Shown: positions 13,001 to 26,900 of the stretch, one piece after another
How the letters are laid out: the number at the start of each line of letters is the position of its first letter
Position numbering within the stretch: the stretch's first letter is position 1
DNA from: Dermacentor variabilis
Lineage: Eukaryota > Arthropoda > Arachnida > Ixodida > Ixodidae
Direction: 5' to 3'
NCBI RefSeq assembly: GCF_050947875.1
Contig: NC_134568.1
Span: 258,923,115-258,987,114 of the forward strand
Length of the DNA stretch: 64,000 bases
The notes under the pieces: model-generated
Database searches by the model: none
Told to the model about the DNA's origin: nothing
What the model saw: the letters and a program-made list of their open reading frames with translations, nothing else
Program-made: the position numbers and the translations under genes

Positions 13001-16000
13001 AAAACATTAAAGCTTGTGCGATGAATTCTACACCTTGTATGCAATATGGAGCAACACAACGAAATTTGGCATTATTGGGGTGTGGTTGACAGATATAGTT
13101 AGAGGAGGGCTATTGTTTTGTTAGGCCATACTGCTCATGGCTAATAAGGAGCCTAGCTAGGTGGGATAGATAATCTTGTTTCAATTTTGTGTATTTCCAT
13201 ATCACATCCAATTTTAGTATTAATTCATGTAATTTTATTAACATTGTTTTTAGCTTTTGTTTTGTGTAACATTGTTTAGCTTTTCTCTTTCAGTTATATC
13301 AAACATTTTACAGACACCCATTCATATGTGCATGTGATGCATATATGTCACACTAAAAAAAAAAAAGAAAATTATGTATATGTTTTGATTTCAACATTGA
13401 TTTCATCGGGGAATAATGTTAAAAAATGGAGGTTGATGCACAAGTGGAAAGGTTTCTTTAATAAACTGACATTTGGCCATTGGTCCTGCCTCCAATGGAG
13501 TTTCCCTTTTTTTCTGTGTATATACAGCTAAATATGCATATAATAAACTTCAATATAGTTAAACCTTGATATAACAAAGTTGGTAAAATCGGCAATTTGC
13601 TTCACTATATCTAAATTTCGTTGTACTGAAAGTCGACCTTTCATGCAAATAAGTACAACCACCAATCGGTTTTTCTTGCTCGGAAGGGGCCGCGGAATTT
13701 TCCGAACTACCGAGCAATCAAAAAAAGCAAGTTTGAATGAGAAACCAATTCATTTTGATAAATTTGGGAGTTGGCGACGAATGATACGGTTTCATGTCAC
13801 GTACGCCGACGATATCTTCTCGGCGGTACGAATTAAGTGAAACCAGCCACACTTCGCATGCACTCCGCCCCCACGGCTGATAGCGTCACCCGCACTGGGA
13901 CGATGCTATCAGGAAAAGCACCAGCAACGGGGAGCGAATTTTTCATCTGCCTCTCGCTCCAACGAGTCACCGAAACTCGAGATTATGCAACCTCTAATAC
14001 TAAGCACACAGTAAGACAGCTTACATGGTGCCATACCATCTTGGCATGTCCACTCTTTGCCTATGCGGCAGATTACCTCTAAAGCAGGTGCGCAGCTGCG
14101 TATGTGCTCGGCTGCCTTTACAGCCATAAGCAGCCACCGCCAAGATGTGCGCCACCTTACCATACCCCCTCACATGCCCTCACTGCCCTTACCATACCCC
14201 CATTCCGCCCCTGCCCCCACCTTCTCACATGCTTAATCGCGTTACCGTGAGCTCACTCCCCTTCTCCTCTTCTGCTTTGCTCGCGTGGGATGGTGGCACT
14301 CCTGAAGCCACCATCTTTCTTATCTCACCTTTACACACTTTCACTCGCACCTAAAGCACACTGTGCGCGGGTGCGATAGGATCTTATTGCACTTTGACTT
14401 TATGAGGAATATGATGGTGCTCCACTTCAGCAGTCGCTCTTGCCATGCGGCACACAATCGGAGAGGTGTGTTTGCAAGCAGCCGCTTGTAATGCAATCAT
14501 TTAAGCATCTGCATCCAAGGAAGTTTCCATTTTATTGTCTCGGCATTCCTTCGTGGCGGCAGAAAAATTTCGTTATATTGAAATTCGTTATATCAAGGTT
14601 TAACTGTATAATGAAATTGTCGATATAACAAAGCACTTAACGTGCCATAGAAACACCATATATTTTGAACCTCAATATATTGAGGTGTGCTTATACACAA
14701 TTTCAATATAATGAAATTTCACTGCCGCTGCAAAGGAATACCGTTACAATAAATGGAAACTTCCACAGACGAAAATTGCACCTGCTGTGTGACCAGGAGT
14801 GACTGCTGAAGCAGAGCAGTGTCATGTACCGTATTAAGTCATTCAAGTGCACAACCCATGCGCTGTATGCTTTGGGTGCAAGTGAAAGCGTGCGACGGTG
14901 AGCCAAGACGGGTGGTAGTTTGATGAGCGCAGTCTTCCCATGCAAGCAAGGGGAAAACATGATCGCAGTAACACGATCAAGCGCACACGAAAGGATAAGG
15001 GAGAGGGGAAGAAGTTCGGGGGTTGGTTGACACGTGTCTCCTGTTCTAGCATGGCCGTGGCTGCGCATGGTTGTCAATGCGGCTGAGCACATACACAAAC
15101 CATGTGCCCTGTTTTAGAGGTAATATGCTGAATGTGCACAGAGTGGGTGTGCCAAAATGCCATGGTATCATGTGTACTGTCTTTCCATGCATTTAGTACT
15201 GGAGGTTGCATAATCTTGAGTTTCGGAGTCGCGTTTAAGCGAGAGGCAGACGAAGCATTCGCTCCTCGCTGCCGCTGCTTTTCATGATAATGTTATCCCA
15301 CTGCGGGTGACACTAACCGCTGCGGGCAGAGTGTACATGAAAGTGTGGCTGGCTTTGTTTTGTAATGCCAATCTCGAGATCTCATCGATATGGCATGAAA
15401 CCCTATCTTTTGCGCCGACTCTCAAATTCAACAAAATAAATTTTTTTCTAATGCAAGTTTGCTTGTTCCTAATGTCTGATAACTTGAAGAAGTTAGCGGC
15501 CCCTTCTGTGTCAGAAAAAAATTCACTGACGATTATGATACTCCCTAGTGCGAAATTTGAGTGCAGCTCTGTACGTGTTATCATTTCGTTATATATCGGC
15601 CGGCGCAGACCATCTGTTTTGTGTGTCACGTGAAACGAGAGAAGTGTAGCGTGACTGCCCCGCTAATCTGGAGATCGGGAGAGCCAGCATGTGGGTGGCG
15701 TGTGGGCGTGACTCACAGCAGCCGCCGCCGACAGACCTCCCATACGACAGGCACTACTCAGGCCATCGTTGCCACACTACTCTTTTCTTCTGACGCCATC
15801 ACCATATCCTGCCCCACTTTTGGCCTCATGGTTCTGCTGCACCCTCCTCTCTTCTTTCCGCCTCGCATCTTTCATCTCCCACGGCGCCCCATGTTCGCTC
15901 TTTCATCCTTCACTCAATCGCTCAGTTATGCTGCAGCAGGATAGTAGTCTTATTGGCTGTATAAGCTTGTAAACATTCGCTTGCTAATTAACAAGCATTG

Positions 16001-19000
16001 TGTCACATGCATACAAACATTAACACATCTTACTCAATGACTGCATACACTTGATGTCTAAACGTTGTAGTTAGGAAGCGCAGCAGCAGCAGCGAGTGAA
16101 TCGACCTTCGTGCTGCCTCTCGCTTTAGCGTGAACTGAGTGGCGAGAACACAGTGCACACGACACTATCAACACTCTGTGCACTCTCTCCCGATCGCAAG
16201 TTGATGTCAAGATAGGGCCCATGCGGCCACGCCATACGCAGCCACCACCGGAGTAGAACCCCCCTTCCCCTTTCCTCCCCCCTGTGGCTTGTGTACAGCA
16301 GAAGATGGCATGCTTCCTCCCCGCTTTCCTCCCTTGCACACCACGCATGATTGAGCCACCATCATTGGCTCGCCCTCGCATGCTTTCACTCGCACGTACA
16401 GCATACGGTATGTGGTGATGATGTTATTGCACTTGAACTTTATACAGAGCATCATGGTGGCACCGACGACTACAGCGGAAATGTGTCGGGAGTGATTATA
16501 TAGTTGCTATCGCTATAAAATACATTGCCGACTGTTGCATAAAAGGTTGAGTTTCAATAAAGTTGATTTAACAAAGCAAATTGCCAATTTTGCTGACTTA
16601 ATTATATTAAGGTTTAACTGTATTTGTTTCTTTAACTTTTGGCTATGGTTGCTATATGTGGGGGCAGGTTGTGTCATGATGTTTAGTGACACATACTCTC
16701 AATAATACCACATATTATGCAATATTGTTTGCTTTTTTCATTTATTATTTTTTTCTTTCTCTTAATCCAACCTCAGATCACTGTGGGTGTCTTTGGCCGA
16801 GACGAAGCTGTTATTGATAAGCCATTGACCCCAAAGGAGATTAAGAGCATCATCTATGCACAGTGTAAAGATCATGTGTACCATTCAGTACTGCTTCAAG
16901 AAGTCATTGTTTATGTCGGTCGCCTCATCTCCACCACACCAAAGCTCTTTGAGGGCATCCTCAAGATCAGAACTGGGCAAGTTCACTTCCTTTGTTCACA
17001 TAGTCCTAAAACCATCAAGGTGTCATGTAGCAAAATTCTACCTTTTATACACGAAAATCTGTGATCAAATGCCTAGCTTTTGATGTTTATTATTACACAA
17101 GTCTGGGAACTGTCTTCGACACTTTACACAATGGAAGAAAAGGGCTAAATAGTTGCTCTTCTTTTTGATGACTTGCGCTTAGAAAAATCCTTGAACAGCA
17201 CAAAAAGAAAATGCTGCACAAAAGAGCAAAACATAGTCAAATGCCTTTATAATGAAGCCCTCCGGGACCTCTAAAATTCTTTGTTATGCAGGTCGCTTCA
17301 TTGTAAAGATAAGGTTGAGAACGTCCACCAAAGTAAAACTTTTATTTATTATTAGTGAAAGAGATAGTGAAAGAAGTCACTAATTTTCTTCTGCGCACTT
17401 CCCCCAACGAAATGCACAAGTGCAGACGACCTTATGTCATCGAGGTTCACGCTCGCTCTATTATGAAACCCGGGAGCGAGATACGGCTGCAAACTTTTGA
17501 ATGTCATTATTGCCACCATTTGCCGTTTTTTTTTTTTTTTTTCCTAATCTTCAGGCTTTTCGTCAATGTTTCCTTCATCAATTTTCACCTCTGCCTCGTC
17601 CTTGTAGGCTTCGACAACATCGTCGGTTGTCCATTCTGAGCTAATCATGTCGTTGTCAGCTTTCACTTATTCATCAGCTGTCACACCTGCTGCTATGTTG
17701 CAACAAGTGACATATAACTAGAGTTGAATGATTCCTTGAGCTGTGCAGCAAGACTAAATCACTCACTGTGATCAGCACACTCGTCAACCACATCGCTAAT
17801 TTTAGTGCTGACTGCAGCTCATTAGTGGCTGCGGATGGCAGCAGCAGCACTGCTAGCTGCATTCATTGTGAAGCAACACATTAGCCATCGGGGACACCTA
17901 AATTCCTCCGTTCTACAGGCAAATTCATTGTATTGGTCTTCGCTATAAAGGCGTTTTCAATACACATGAAAGATAGGAATTCGACCAGGACATATGGAAT
18001 CCTTTGTTGTACCGGTAATTTCTTTGTAGTTTCATTCATTGTAAAGGCGTTCGGCTGTACTAGCATTATACAGTCTGTGAGGGAATAAAAGATATGTGCA
18101 TGTGATCACCCCATCAACTGCTTCAACAAGCTTAGAATTTGAGGTGGGATGCACTTACTACAAAAATGACATGTGTTTCATGTGTATCAGGTTTGGCAAA
18201 GATATAAGCTCTGCATAATTTTCAGTTTGATGTGTTTTTTTTTTACCATAAAGTCACTTGATAGCTTGCACTCTTCGTGTATGGTGTTCCCTTTGTGTCT
18301 TATGTTATTATTTATCTAAGCACTACTTATTAAAATGACATGTTGAACTTTTTGAATATACTGTCTTGTTTGCGTAGTACCATATAGACTCGTGTCAGGG
18401 CCGCACCCGTGTCAGGGCCGTTCCCCCAATTTGGCAGCCCAAAATTTTGAAAAGAAAAATTCGAATAGAGGAGCAACCGTGTTTGGTGCCCCGATGGTGT
18501 GCGTGCACTTTGGCGAATTTTCGCGTTGCGTATTTTCGCATGCAGCTACTGGATAGCGAGATCTACGCATTGACCTCTGATGCAATGGTACATACGGGGT
18601 GTGCACAAGTCACTGCCTGTGCCGCCACCACTTCAAAAGGTTCGGTTTCAGGTAAGAACTGCGCCTCGTCAAAATTGTGAAAAAAGAAGTGTGGCCCTTA
18701 CACAAGTCTATACAGTATCATCGCAAGTCTAGGAAAATAAAGGCAACTGTTAAGGATGGAACTCGACTAGAATTTTTTTTACGTGCATCTTTACACGATT
18801 CATAAACCATGACACTTCAGCTTTAAAAGAGTAGCTTCTGTGTGGAGCTGGGCAACATCTTCATTTTTTATTACAACTGATTATCTTTGAGTCATGTTGT
18901 TAAGCCATATATTTTCTGTTTGCTGTGAGTATATATTAAATTCCATTTCATGTATGCTCATTTTTCTTTAGGTCTGTACTCCATGCAATGAATCTTTACC

Positions 19001-22000
19001 TCAAGTTCACACAAGCTGCTCCTCCGGTATGCAATTTCTTGTTTTTTGTGCATAGTGTACAAAGTACTGTAAGGCACGCTTCCTGTTTTCTTTTTTCTGC
19101 CCTTACTTCAGACACTAGAAAGTCTTTCTCCAAGTGAGCTGAGGAAAGTTGTGTACAACGTGTTCACACTGCGTGACAGCACTGATGTCAAGTGAGGATG
19201 AGCTTCCCACTTCCTTATTTTCTTCATAAGTTTAATAAATTTTTGCACATATAGCATGTATCAGCATGTAAAAAATTGTTCTGCTCATTGTGCTGAAGCT
19301 TGCATCTGTGTAGATCCTGTTTTCTTTTCAATATTCAAGGCTTTGTTGCTAGAAATGTTCCTTGGCCTGTAATAGTGGTCAATGCACCATATTTGTTCAT
19401 GAACCAGGTTGTCCCAGCACTGCACGAGACAGATAGAAGGGGCACTATGCAGAGTGCCCAAGGACTTCTTTGACAGAGTTTGGGATGTGATGACACGGAC
19501 CCCAGGAGGAATTGTTGTTGCTGGGCATCATCTACCGCAGGTAAGACCTTACTTGAAGTTTGCCCAATGTTTATATTGGGATTAAAGGAGTACTAGTGTA
19601 AAAGTTTAGAGATCCACATGTTTCTGCCGCTTTCAAAGTGTAGCTAGTCCAGATTCCAATCTTGAAGAGCTCTGAGAGTACTGTGACTTTGCAAACCTTC
19701 CAGCAAATTCAGCCGATAATCACGTGGTATTATTGCAAACTGATGATGCACTAGATGCACCAGGTAACCCAATGTTATGCCACTTCACTCCATTGAAAGC
19801 AGAAAGCCAATAGTACAAATAAACTGGTGTGTTTAAGGTAACGCAAGGTGTGGATGGATAGTGAAAATCCAAAGACACTGTAGACAAACTATTGAAACTA
19901 CCAGTTGGAATGCACCACAACTGAAGCTACTGGTCGAAATGCACCTACTAGCTCTGGTATAAACCATAATTCAGGGGACTTAAGTTTGCTAAGCCATTTC
20001 CTGTGGCACCAAACCACTTCTTCCTTTCCTATATCACTTGATGTTAGTTTTTCACATTCAACATGAGAGAAGCAATAAGCAGAGCTGCTTTCAAAGAAGA
20101 TACAAGGATGCTCCTTTGAATCGATGGCATAGAGTCAATGAAAGGCTGACTCTTGGGCCTCTTTTAGAGAATTAAGGATAACTAAAACTAGTAGTTTTGG
20201 ATGCAGCTACCACCGGCCTGCTGTCTTTTGCTTTCGTTTACTTTCACGTGTACCTGTGTTCAAACTCCTCCATACATTGCCGTGATGTGCTGCAGTTAGA
20301 AGCCATCCAGATATGACACATATATGCTCTTTGTTGTCAACTTGAAGTGCGTTCTAACAAGGATGTCGAACTGAACCCAAACTGCAATTTTGGGCGGAAC
20401 TGAACCTAAACCCAAACCAATATTTTTGGAATATGCCTGAACCCAAATCAAACCTGAGCTCAACAAAATACTAATGATTACCAGTTCGGCATGAAATGGT
20501 TCAAGCATATAAGGCAACAATAGGTGCTCAATATTTTGCATGTTTCTTCAAATAACTACTTCATTAATCGACGCACCCTACTAGCAGATTGTTGTGAATC
20601 ACAAGTTGCGTTGCGTGCAAGAATGTGGATAGATGATGAGTATTTGCTGTTAACTATGGCCACCTTGGCAGAGATGCTTGCACTTCCACAGCCGGCCATG
20701 CCAGTCTTCCGTGGCCAAAAAATTGTTTCAGGGGCTCTGTAGAATCAAAATTTCTGGCGATGCTCCCTATTCAGCCATTAAGTCAACATGTTACAAGAAC
20801 TAGATAAACACGGAGAGCAGAAAAGACAACGAACTCGAGGAGATATATTGATGAGCTCAGCTGCATGGCTTATTGTAACCAAAACACTGCGGCTGCTAAT
20901 GAATGCTGTCACCATCTCAGTGAGCAGTACCTGCCACTGTAAACAGCATGCAGAGTATGATTTTGTTAAGGTACCATAGTTGAATGCATGTTTGGTATGT
21001 AGCAAAGCAGAGCACAACGCTCGTCGAGTTGCGGATATTATTCGTGGGACACAACGTGCATGCTTTCGATTTCTTTGTCCACCCTTAGCCAGCGCAAGAC
21101 TATGCGCCACATAGAGATATGCAAGAAAGATTGACATATGGTTCCACATAAACCATTCTTGTTCATCATTCGCGAACGTCAATGTCATCACCTAGTTCTA
21201 AAGAAGCAGCAAACCAAGTATAACATGTCAAATGCTGGCTTTTTTTTTTTTTTCTGCAGGCTAGAAGTTTGAAGTTGTAGATTGTGTAATACAATGTGAA
21301 TTTGTGCTGTCTTTGATACCATAGATCACATGCCACAGTTCGCTCACCATGCTGAAGTGACAGTTTTTAAAAGTTGGGTGGGAAAAACTTCTGGTAGTGT
21401 ACAATTATCTGTATATGTCTGCTGTTGGTAAGTTTTTGCTTGTAACTTCTCTGTCAGAAAATGGCCCACTACCCATTACTCACTGCTGTGACTGTTTCAG
21501 AACATGTCTTATAAGTAGGGTTCTGCATTCGTAGAGTTTATTTGTAGCCATATTTGGAGGGGGCATTCTTTCGAAAATTTCTTTTTTTTTAATTCTGAGT
21601 TTCTCAGTGTTTAAATTGAACATATGTTTACACTCCCCAAAATAAGAGTTTCTTGGTTTTTATTTATTTCTTCCAAAATTTAGGCAACTGTTCTCTAATG
21701 CGAGAATACGTTGTCAGTACTAAAAATGCATTATTAAGCAACTGGTACCATAATCGTTGTCACTTGTTACAACTTGTCATGTATATGAACATACTTGCCA
21801 ATGTTTGCATCCGCAACTGTGGCATGATCTTTCTTGTTCACGACAAGGAACGTAGAGAATACCCTTTCGACATTCGCACTAGATTCTGGGAAGGCTAGGA
21901 GAGACAGTGCAAAACGTGAAAGAGAAGCCAGTCATGAATATTTATGCGCGAGAACACCATTGGCTCAACAATTTCTTTCACATTATATGCCTGATATTGT

Positions 22001-23882
22001 AAAAAGTCTGCCACAAGTCTGACGATATTATTGTTATCTGGCACAACTAGGGCAAACGATAGTAAGGCTTGATTGTCTGGGGCCAATCGGTCTTTACATT
22101 AGGATTTATAATTTGCTCTCAATATTAGAATTAATTGCTGTTATGCTGCAGTTCACTGCAAATCTTCCTTTCGACAGTGCGGTTCTACTTCTCAACCACT
22201 AGGTAGTAGTGCAGTTAAAACTCAGTCTAACAAAACCCAATTTGACAAAGTTCCTAATCTAACGAAGAAATTTCGTTCCCTGGCAGGTACCGATGAAGTT
22301 CAATGTTGCCATCAACCAGAATTAAAGAAACTAGCTTGCATTAAATCTGATTTATCGAAGCTTTTCCAGAAATAAATGAGTAAAAAGAAAGCTGGGATTT
22401 CTTTCTCATTTTGGCGCAGACGGGTTTTTCTTCGAGCATGCGCTCTAATACTATCGCGTTAAAACATCTAGGCCCCCTAGTCATGGTCCTAGCTTTATTT
22501 TGACAAGGCAGCACGCTGCACCCATGTACGGAACAATGGACTCGGCAGTCACTAGCATTCTTACGTACCAGATGGTGCTAGGGGCAGCAGTGCTTGGGCC
22601 ACCTCGCGGACTTTTTACACGTACAGGTGTGGGTTAGCGGCAAATACAATGCCGTGGTACCTTTTGGGTGTCACTATGTTACAATTTCAGATTTTGAAGG
22701 ACCGAAAAATCTTACTCGATTTTCCGAACTTCCTGATTTAATAAAATAATTCGAGCATGGTCATCACTTCGTTAAATCGAATTTCAACTGTAGTATTTCC
22801 TAAAATAACCAACACTGCATCAGGTCGCTTTTCCTCGTCAACAATTTCGAGGCATGTAATCAACTTCCTCACCAAAGCTCATTAGCATCTGATCGCTTCA
22901 CTGAGCACAGAGACAATTTAGTCGCACAGCAAGCACTTTGTGTACTACCTTGTGCCAGGAGAGGTCCAGGAGAGGTGAGCAAGTATTTATGGTGTACAAA
23001 GAGGAAAGTGCATGTAGCGCCACTGAATGGGATACATAGTATAGCGTGGCAAGTAATGCTGTCTACGTACTCCTTATTGTTCCCCATCTACTTGCGCTAA
23101 ACAAACATTTCCTGAGCAAGATAACTTGTTTGTTATTATGGTGTGATATCTCGAACCCAGTTTGCTGCACATTGGCATGTGGCTTTCTCTGAAGATATCA
23201 TACATTGCAGTGTTCGCGACGAAATGCCGTTGGCACGTCCAAGGATAAAAAAAACTGTCCTGGAATATTTGAAGACTACATGCCCTCAAAATTGGGGTTT
23301 CAATTTCGGAAAACTTTTACTGCAGTGTTTTTCGAAGCTTTTCTGATTTATCCAGAAATGCAGAACCTTACTTATAAATTATTACCATCAAGACTTGGCG
23401 AGCACAGTAAGCATAATGATAATTGCTGAAACTTCCACCTCTCAACAGCAATAACAAAAAGACTTTTTGTTGGGCTTAGCTCTGCTTTTTAATGTAACTA
23501 TACTTAGGCAATTTAAGAGTATTTTACTTTTGGGCTGGTAAATGTGTTAACCTCATGTTTAAATTGCCAGGTAATCTTAGTAATATTAATAGACTGTTTT
23601 ATCAGCTCTCAAGCTTGTTTTCTCTCATAAGGCTGTGGTAAAATTGTATCTAGTAACAATGTAACTTGACATTCTCCTTATTGACCTTTCCAATGTGAGC
23701 TCCCTGGCTGTTGCCATGATGTACTCTAGAATGATGTAAACCCCCTGAGCCTCCTATCGAAGGCGTCGCAGAAGCATATACGCTTTGTACTCCTACACAA
23801 TAGTCCAGGCATGAGGTGCTCTTTCCATCGGTGAAAATATGTGTAATTACTGACCATTTCTGTAACTTTTGTTCCATATAGG

Positions 23883-23958
<76 letters not shown>

Positions 23959-26900
23959 TTACAAGCTGCACACGATGATTTCATTGGTGCTTTTTTTTTC
24001 TGCATGACAGCAGTGCTAACACAATAAGAGTGAAAAATGAAAATTCACGTGACTGGGACTTTCGGCAAAAAGATGAGTGGGCAGAAATTATGGGTGACCT
24101 TCTCAAAGCCCAATAGGGGAATTTGCAGTGGGTTGACTAGGGGAATTAACAATTGACTTTTTCCATAAGTGAACTGATCGAGCCAGCACCTCAACTAAAT
24201 GTCACATTGCAGGGATGGTGAAAACTGAGAAGTACTGAAAATGGGTCAGTTAAGACTTCATCTCTTCATTGGGCAAGCTTGTGCCCAGAGAGACAAGCAA
24301 TGCCGAAATCACAGCGATAGCGATCAGTGCCATAGTCGGTCGTTGAATATGATTTCACGGGTTAAGTACCTCATCATCAACCTGGTTACGCCCACTGCAG
24401 GGCAAAGGCCTCTCCCATACTTCTCCAACTACCCCGGTCATGTACTAATTGTGGCCACGTCGTCCCTGCAAACTTCTTAATCTCATCCGCCCACCTAACT
24501 TTCTGCCACCCCCTGCTACACTTCTCTTCCCTTGGAATCCAGCCTGTAACCCTTAATGACCATCTGTTATTTTCCCTGCTCCTTACATGTCCTGCCCATG
24601 CCCATTTCTTTTTTTTTTATTTCAACTAAGATGTCATTAACTCGCGTTTGTTCCCTCACCCAATCTGCTCTTTTCTTATCCCTTAATGTTACACCCATCA
24701 TTCTTCTTTCCATAGCTTGTTGCGTCGTCCTCAGCTTAAGTAGAACCCTTTTCGTAAGCCTCCAGGTTTCTGCCCCGTACGTAAGTACTGGTAAGACACA
24801 GCTCTTAGTACATCTGCTGTTTAAAGTTGATAAATAGCAAACTGGGCGAGGTGGTACTGGTTCATCTTTGAAAAGGTGCTTGAAATGAGAGACAAGGCTA
24901 TTTGTACATCCGCTGTTCATACATGTCTTCACCGTATGTTCCAGAGTGATTGCCGGTGCTGGCGTACATTGAAGAATGTACAACACTACCCGCAACGCAC
25001 GAACAGTTTGATCAGACGTGCCTCCTTTGCTATAGAATCAGCTGCAACGTCCAGGAAGTTTTGAATACTGTAGGTGTCTGCTGTTTCAAGTGACAACTTG
25101 ATAACAGTGATAATTCAGTGAGAATGGACATTGGTAAAAAGTAAATCAACATTGTGTGGTATTACTATTATTTACATGGGGCACTTTGCTTGCTGGTGTA
25201 AATGTTCCCTACTGCAACCCTATGTGATTAATTTAGTCTAGAAGATCAATGCTGTTCATTGATTGTAAAATATTCTTTTTCAGCAACCTACACTGAGTGA
25301 ATTAACCATATATGACTTAAACTTTGCCCTTCAAGTGGAAATGCTACTGAGCCACGTCTCTTTACCAGAATACCGACATGTCATGATCGAGGTAACATAT
25401 TTGTCATAACTGCCTTCATGTAGCATATTCTGAGCATCTTCCATATGCATTTTTTTTTCAGCTTCTCATGGTGATTGATGTGATCTTGAAAAGGAATCCA
25501 GAGTTCTCATTTAGTGAGAAAGTTGACCTGGATGTGGTATGTGTCTCTTCGTATGCAGGTAGTGATGTTTAGATGAAGTGCTTTGCTTGTTAAAGAATCG
25601 TTTTAGCTGCCTAAAGATAGATAAAAAGAATTGCACTCTAAAACATGCAACAATCAGTCATTTTTATTGCACTTGATGCCTCTGCCACTTATGCGTAGAG
25701 TGTTCTGTTGGTGTTTTTAAAGCGAAGCTTTCTTTGCCTCTTCCGTCGACTTTACCACTGCTACTGCTGCTGCTGCTGTGGCTGCTGCTGTCTGACACAC
25801 CGCGTCGGGGGGTGGTTCAGAGCATATGTATACATGACAGCAGCAAGTCAGAGACGAAAGGGGACGGACGGACATGACAAACTCCTTTGGATTCCACCGC
25901 GTTGAATGTGCTGTAATTATCCATGATGCCCCTCAAAAGCATTGCAGAAACTGCAGCATTCCCTTTCTGCTAACGTGCGAGTCCAAAGTGGACATATATA
26001 GAACTGTAGAGAGGAGGGAGGAGAAGAGGTAGTTTCCGTACAAAGGGAGGGGGGGGGGTGACGTGTGAATGCAAGGAAACCCTACTACTATACGACAGCG
26101 GTTGTGGGAAAACTGGCTAAGCTTAAGTTCAAGTGTACAAATTAGCCAGGGTGTGCAGAAGCAGAGCCGCATTTATTAAAGTGCACCGCAGGGTTCAGGC
26201 GACACTACTAAAGCGGTCGCCCGTCAAATCAACGCTTCTGTGCCTGCCGTGGTAGCTTTGTAGCTATGGCGTTGTTAGAGGTCGTAGATTTGATCCCGAC
26301 TGCAGCAGCCACATTTCGACGGGGGCGAAATAGAAAACGCATGTGCACTTAAATTTTGAGACACGTTGAAGAACATCACAGTGTTGAAATTAATCCGGAG
26401 TGCACCACTAGTGTGGGCCTCATAATCTGACCGTAGTTTTGGAATGTACAGCCCCATAATCCAATTCAAGTTTAATACTTCTGCCACGCTGCGATGTGCC
26501 ATGTGAGGCAATGACAGTGCTTAATCCTCTCAGAGGTTATGAAATATGGCGCACAACAAAACATCGAGCCACACTTCTCCCTGTGTGTTCTGTGTACTAC
26601 GCAGACAAACAGAAGTGGTGCATGCAAGGTAACATTTAACATCAACTCGCCACTCTCATGTTGGACTAAATGTTGAAGAAATTAAGCTTTCGCCGTCAAC
26701 ATCACTGCTAACTATCGTCAATCAAAGCAACCAGCACAGAAAGCTTCGCTTACATCGATTCCCACAGTGTGTGGGATCTGCATAATTTTTATACGCTGCA
26801 TTGTGTTGTAGGATGCCCTGAGAACATGAATTACACTCAATCACCATGAAGTGTGTGTATCAATACCGCCTACTAAAATTCACTGCCATGTGCCTTTGCA

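Noticed and set aside
20778..21191. 137-codon minus-strand open frame inside a PHKB intron
   Set aside because: No recognisable domain, no splice context and Cys/Ser-rich chance composition.
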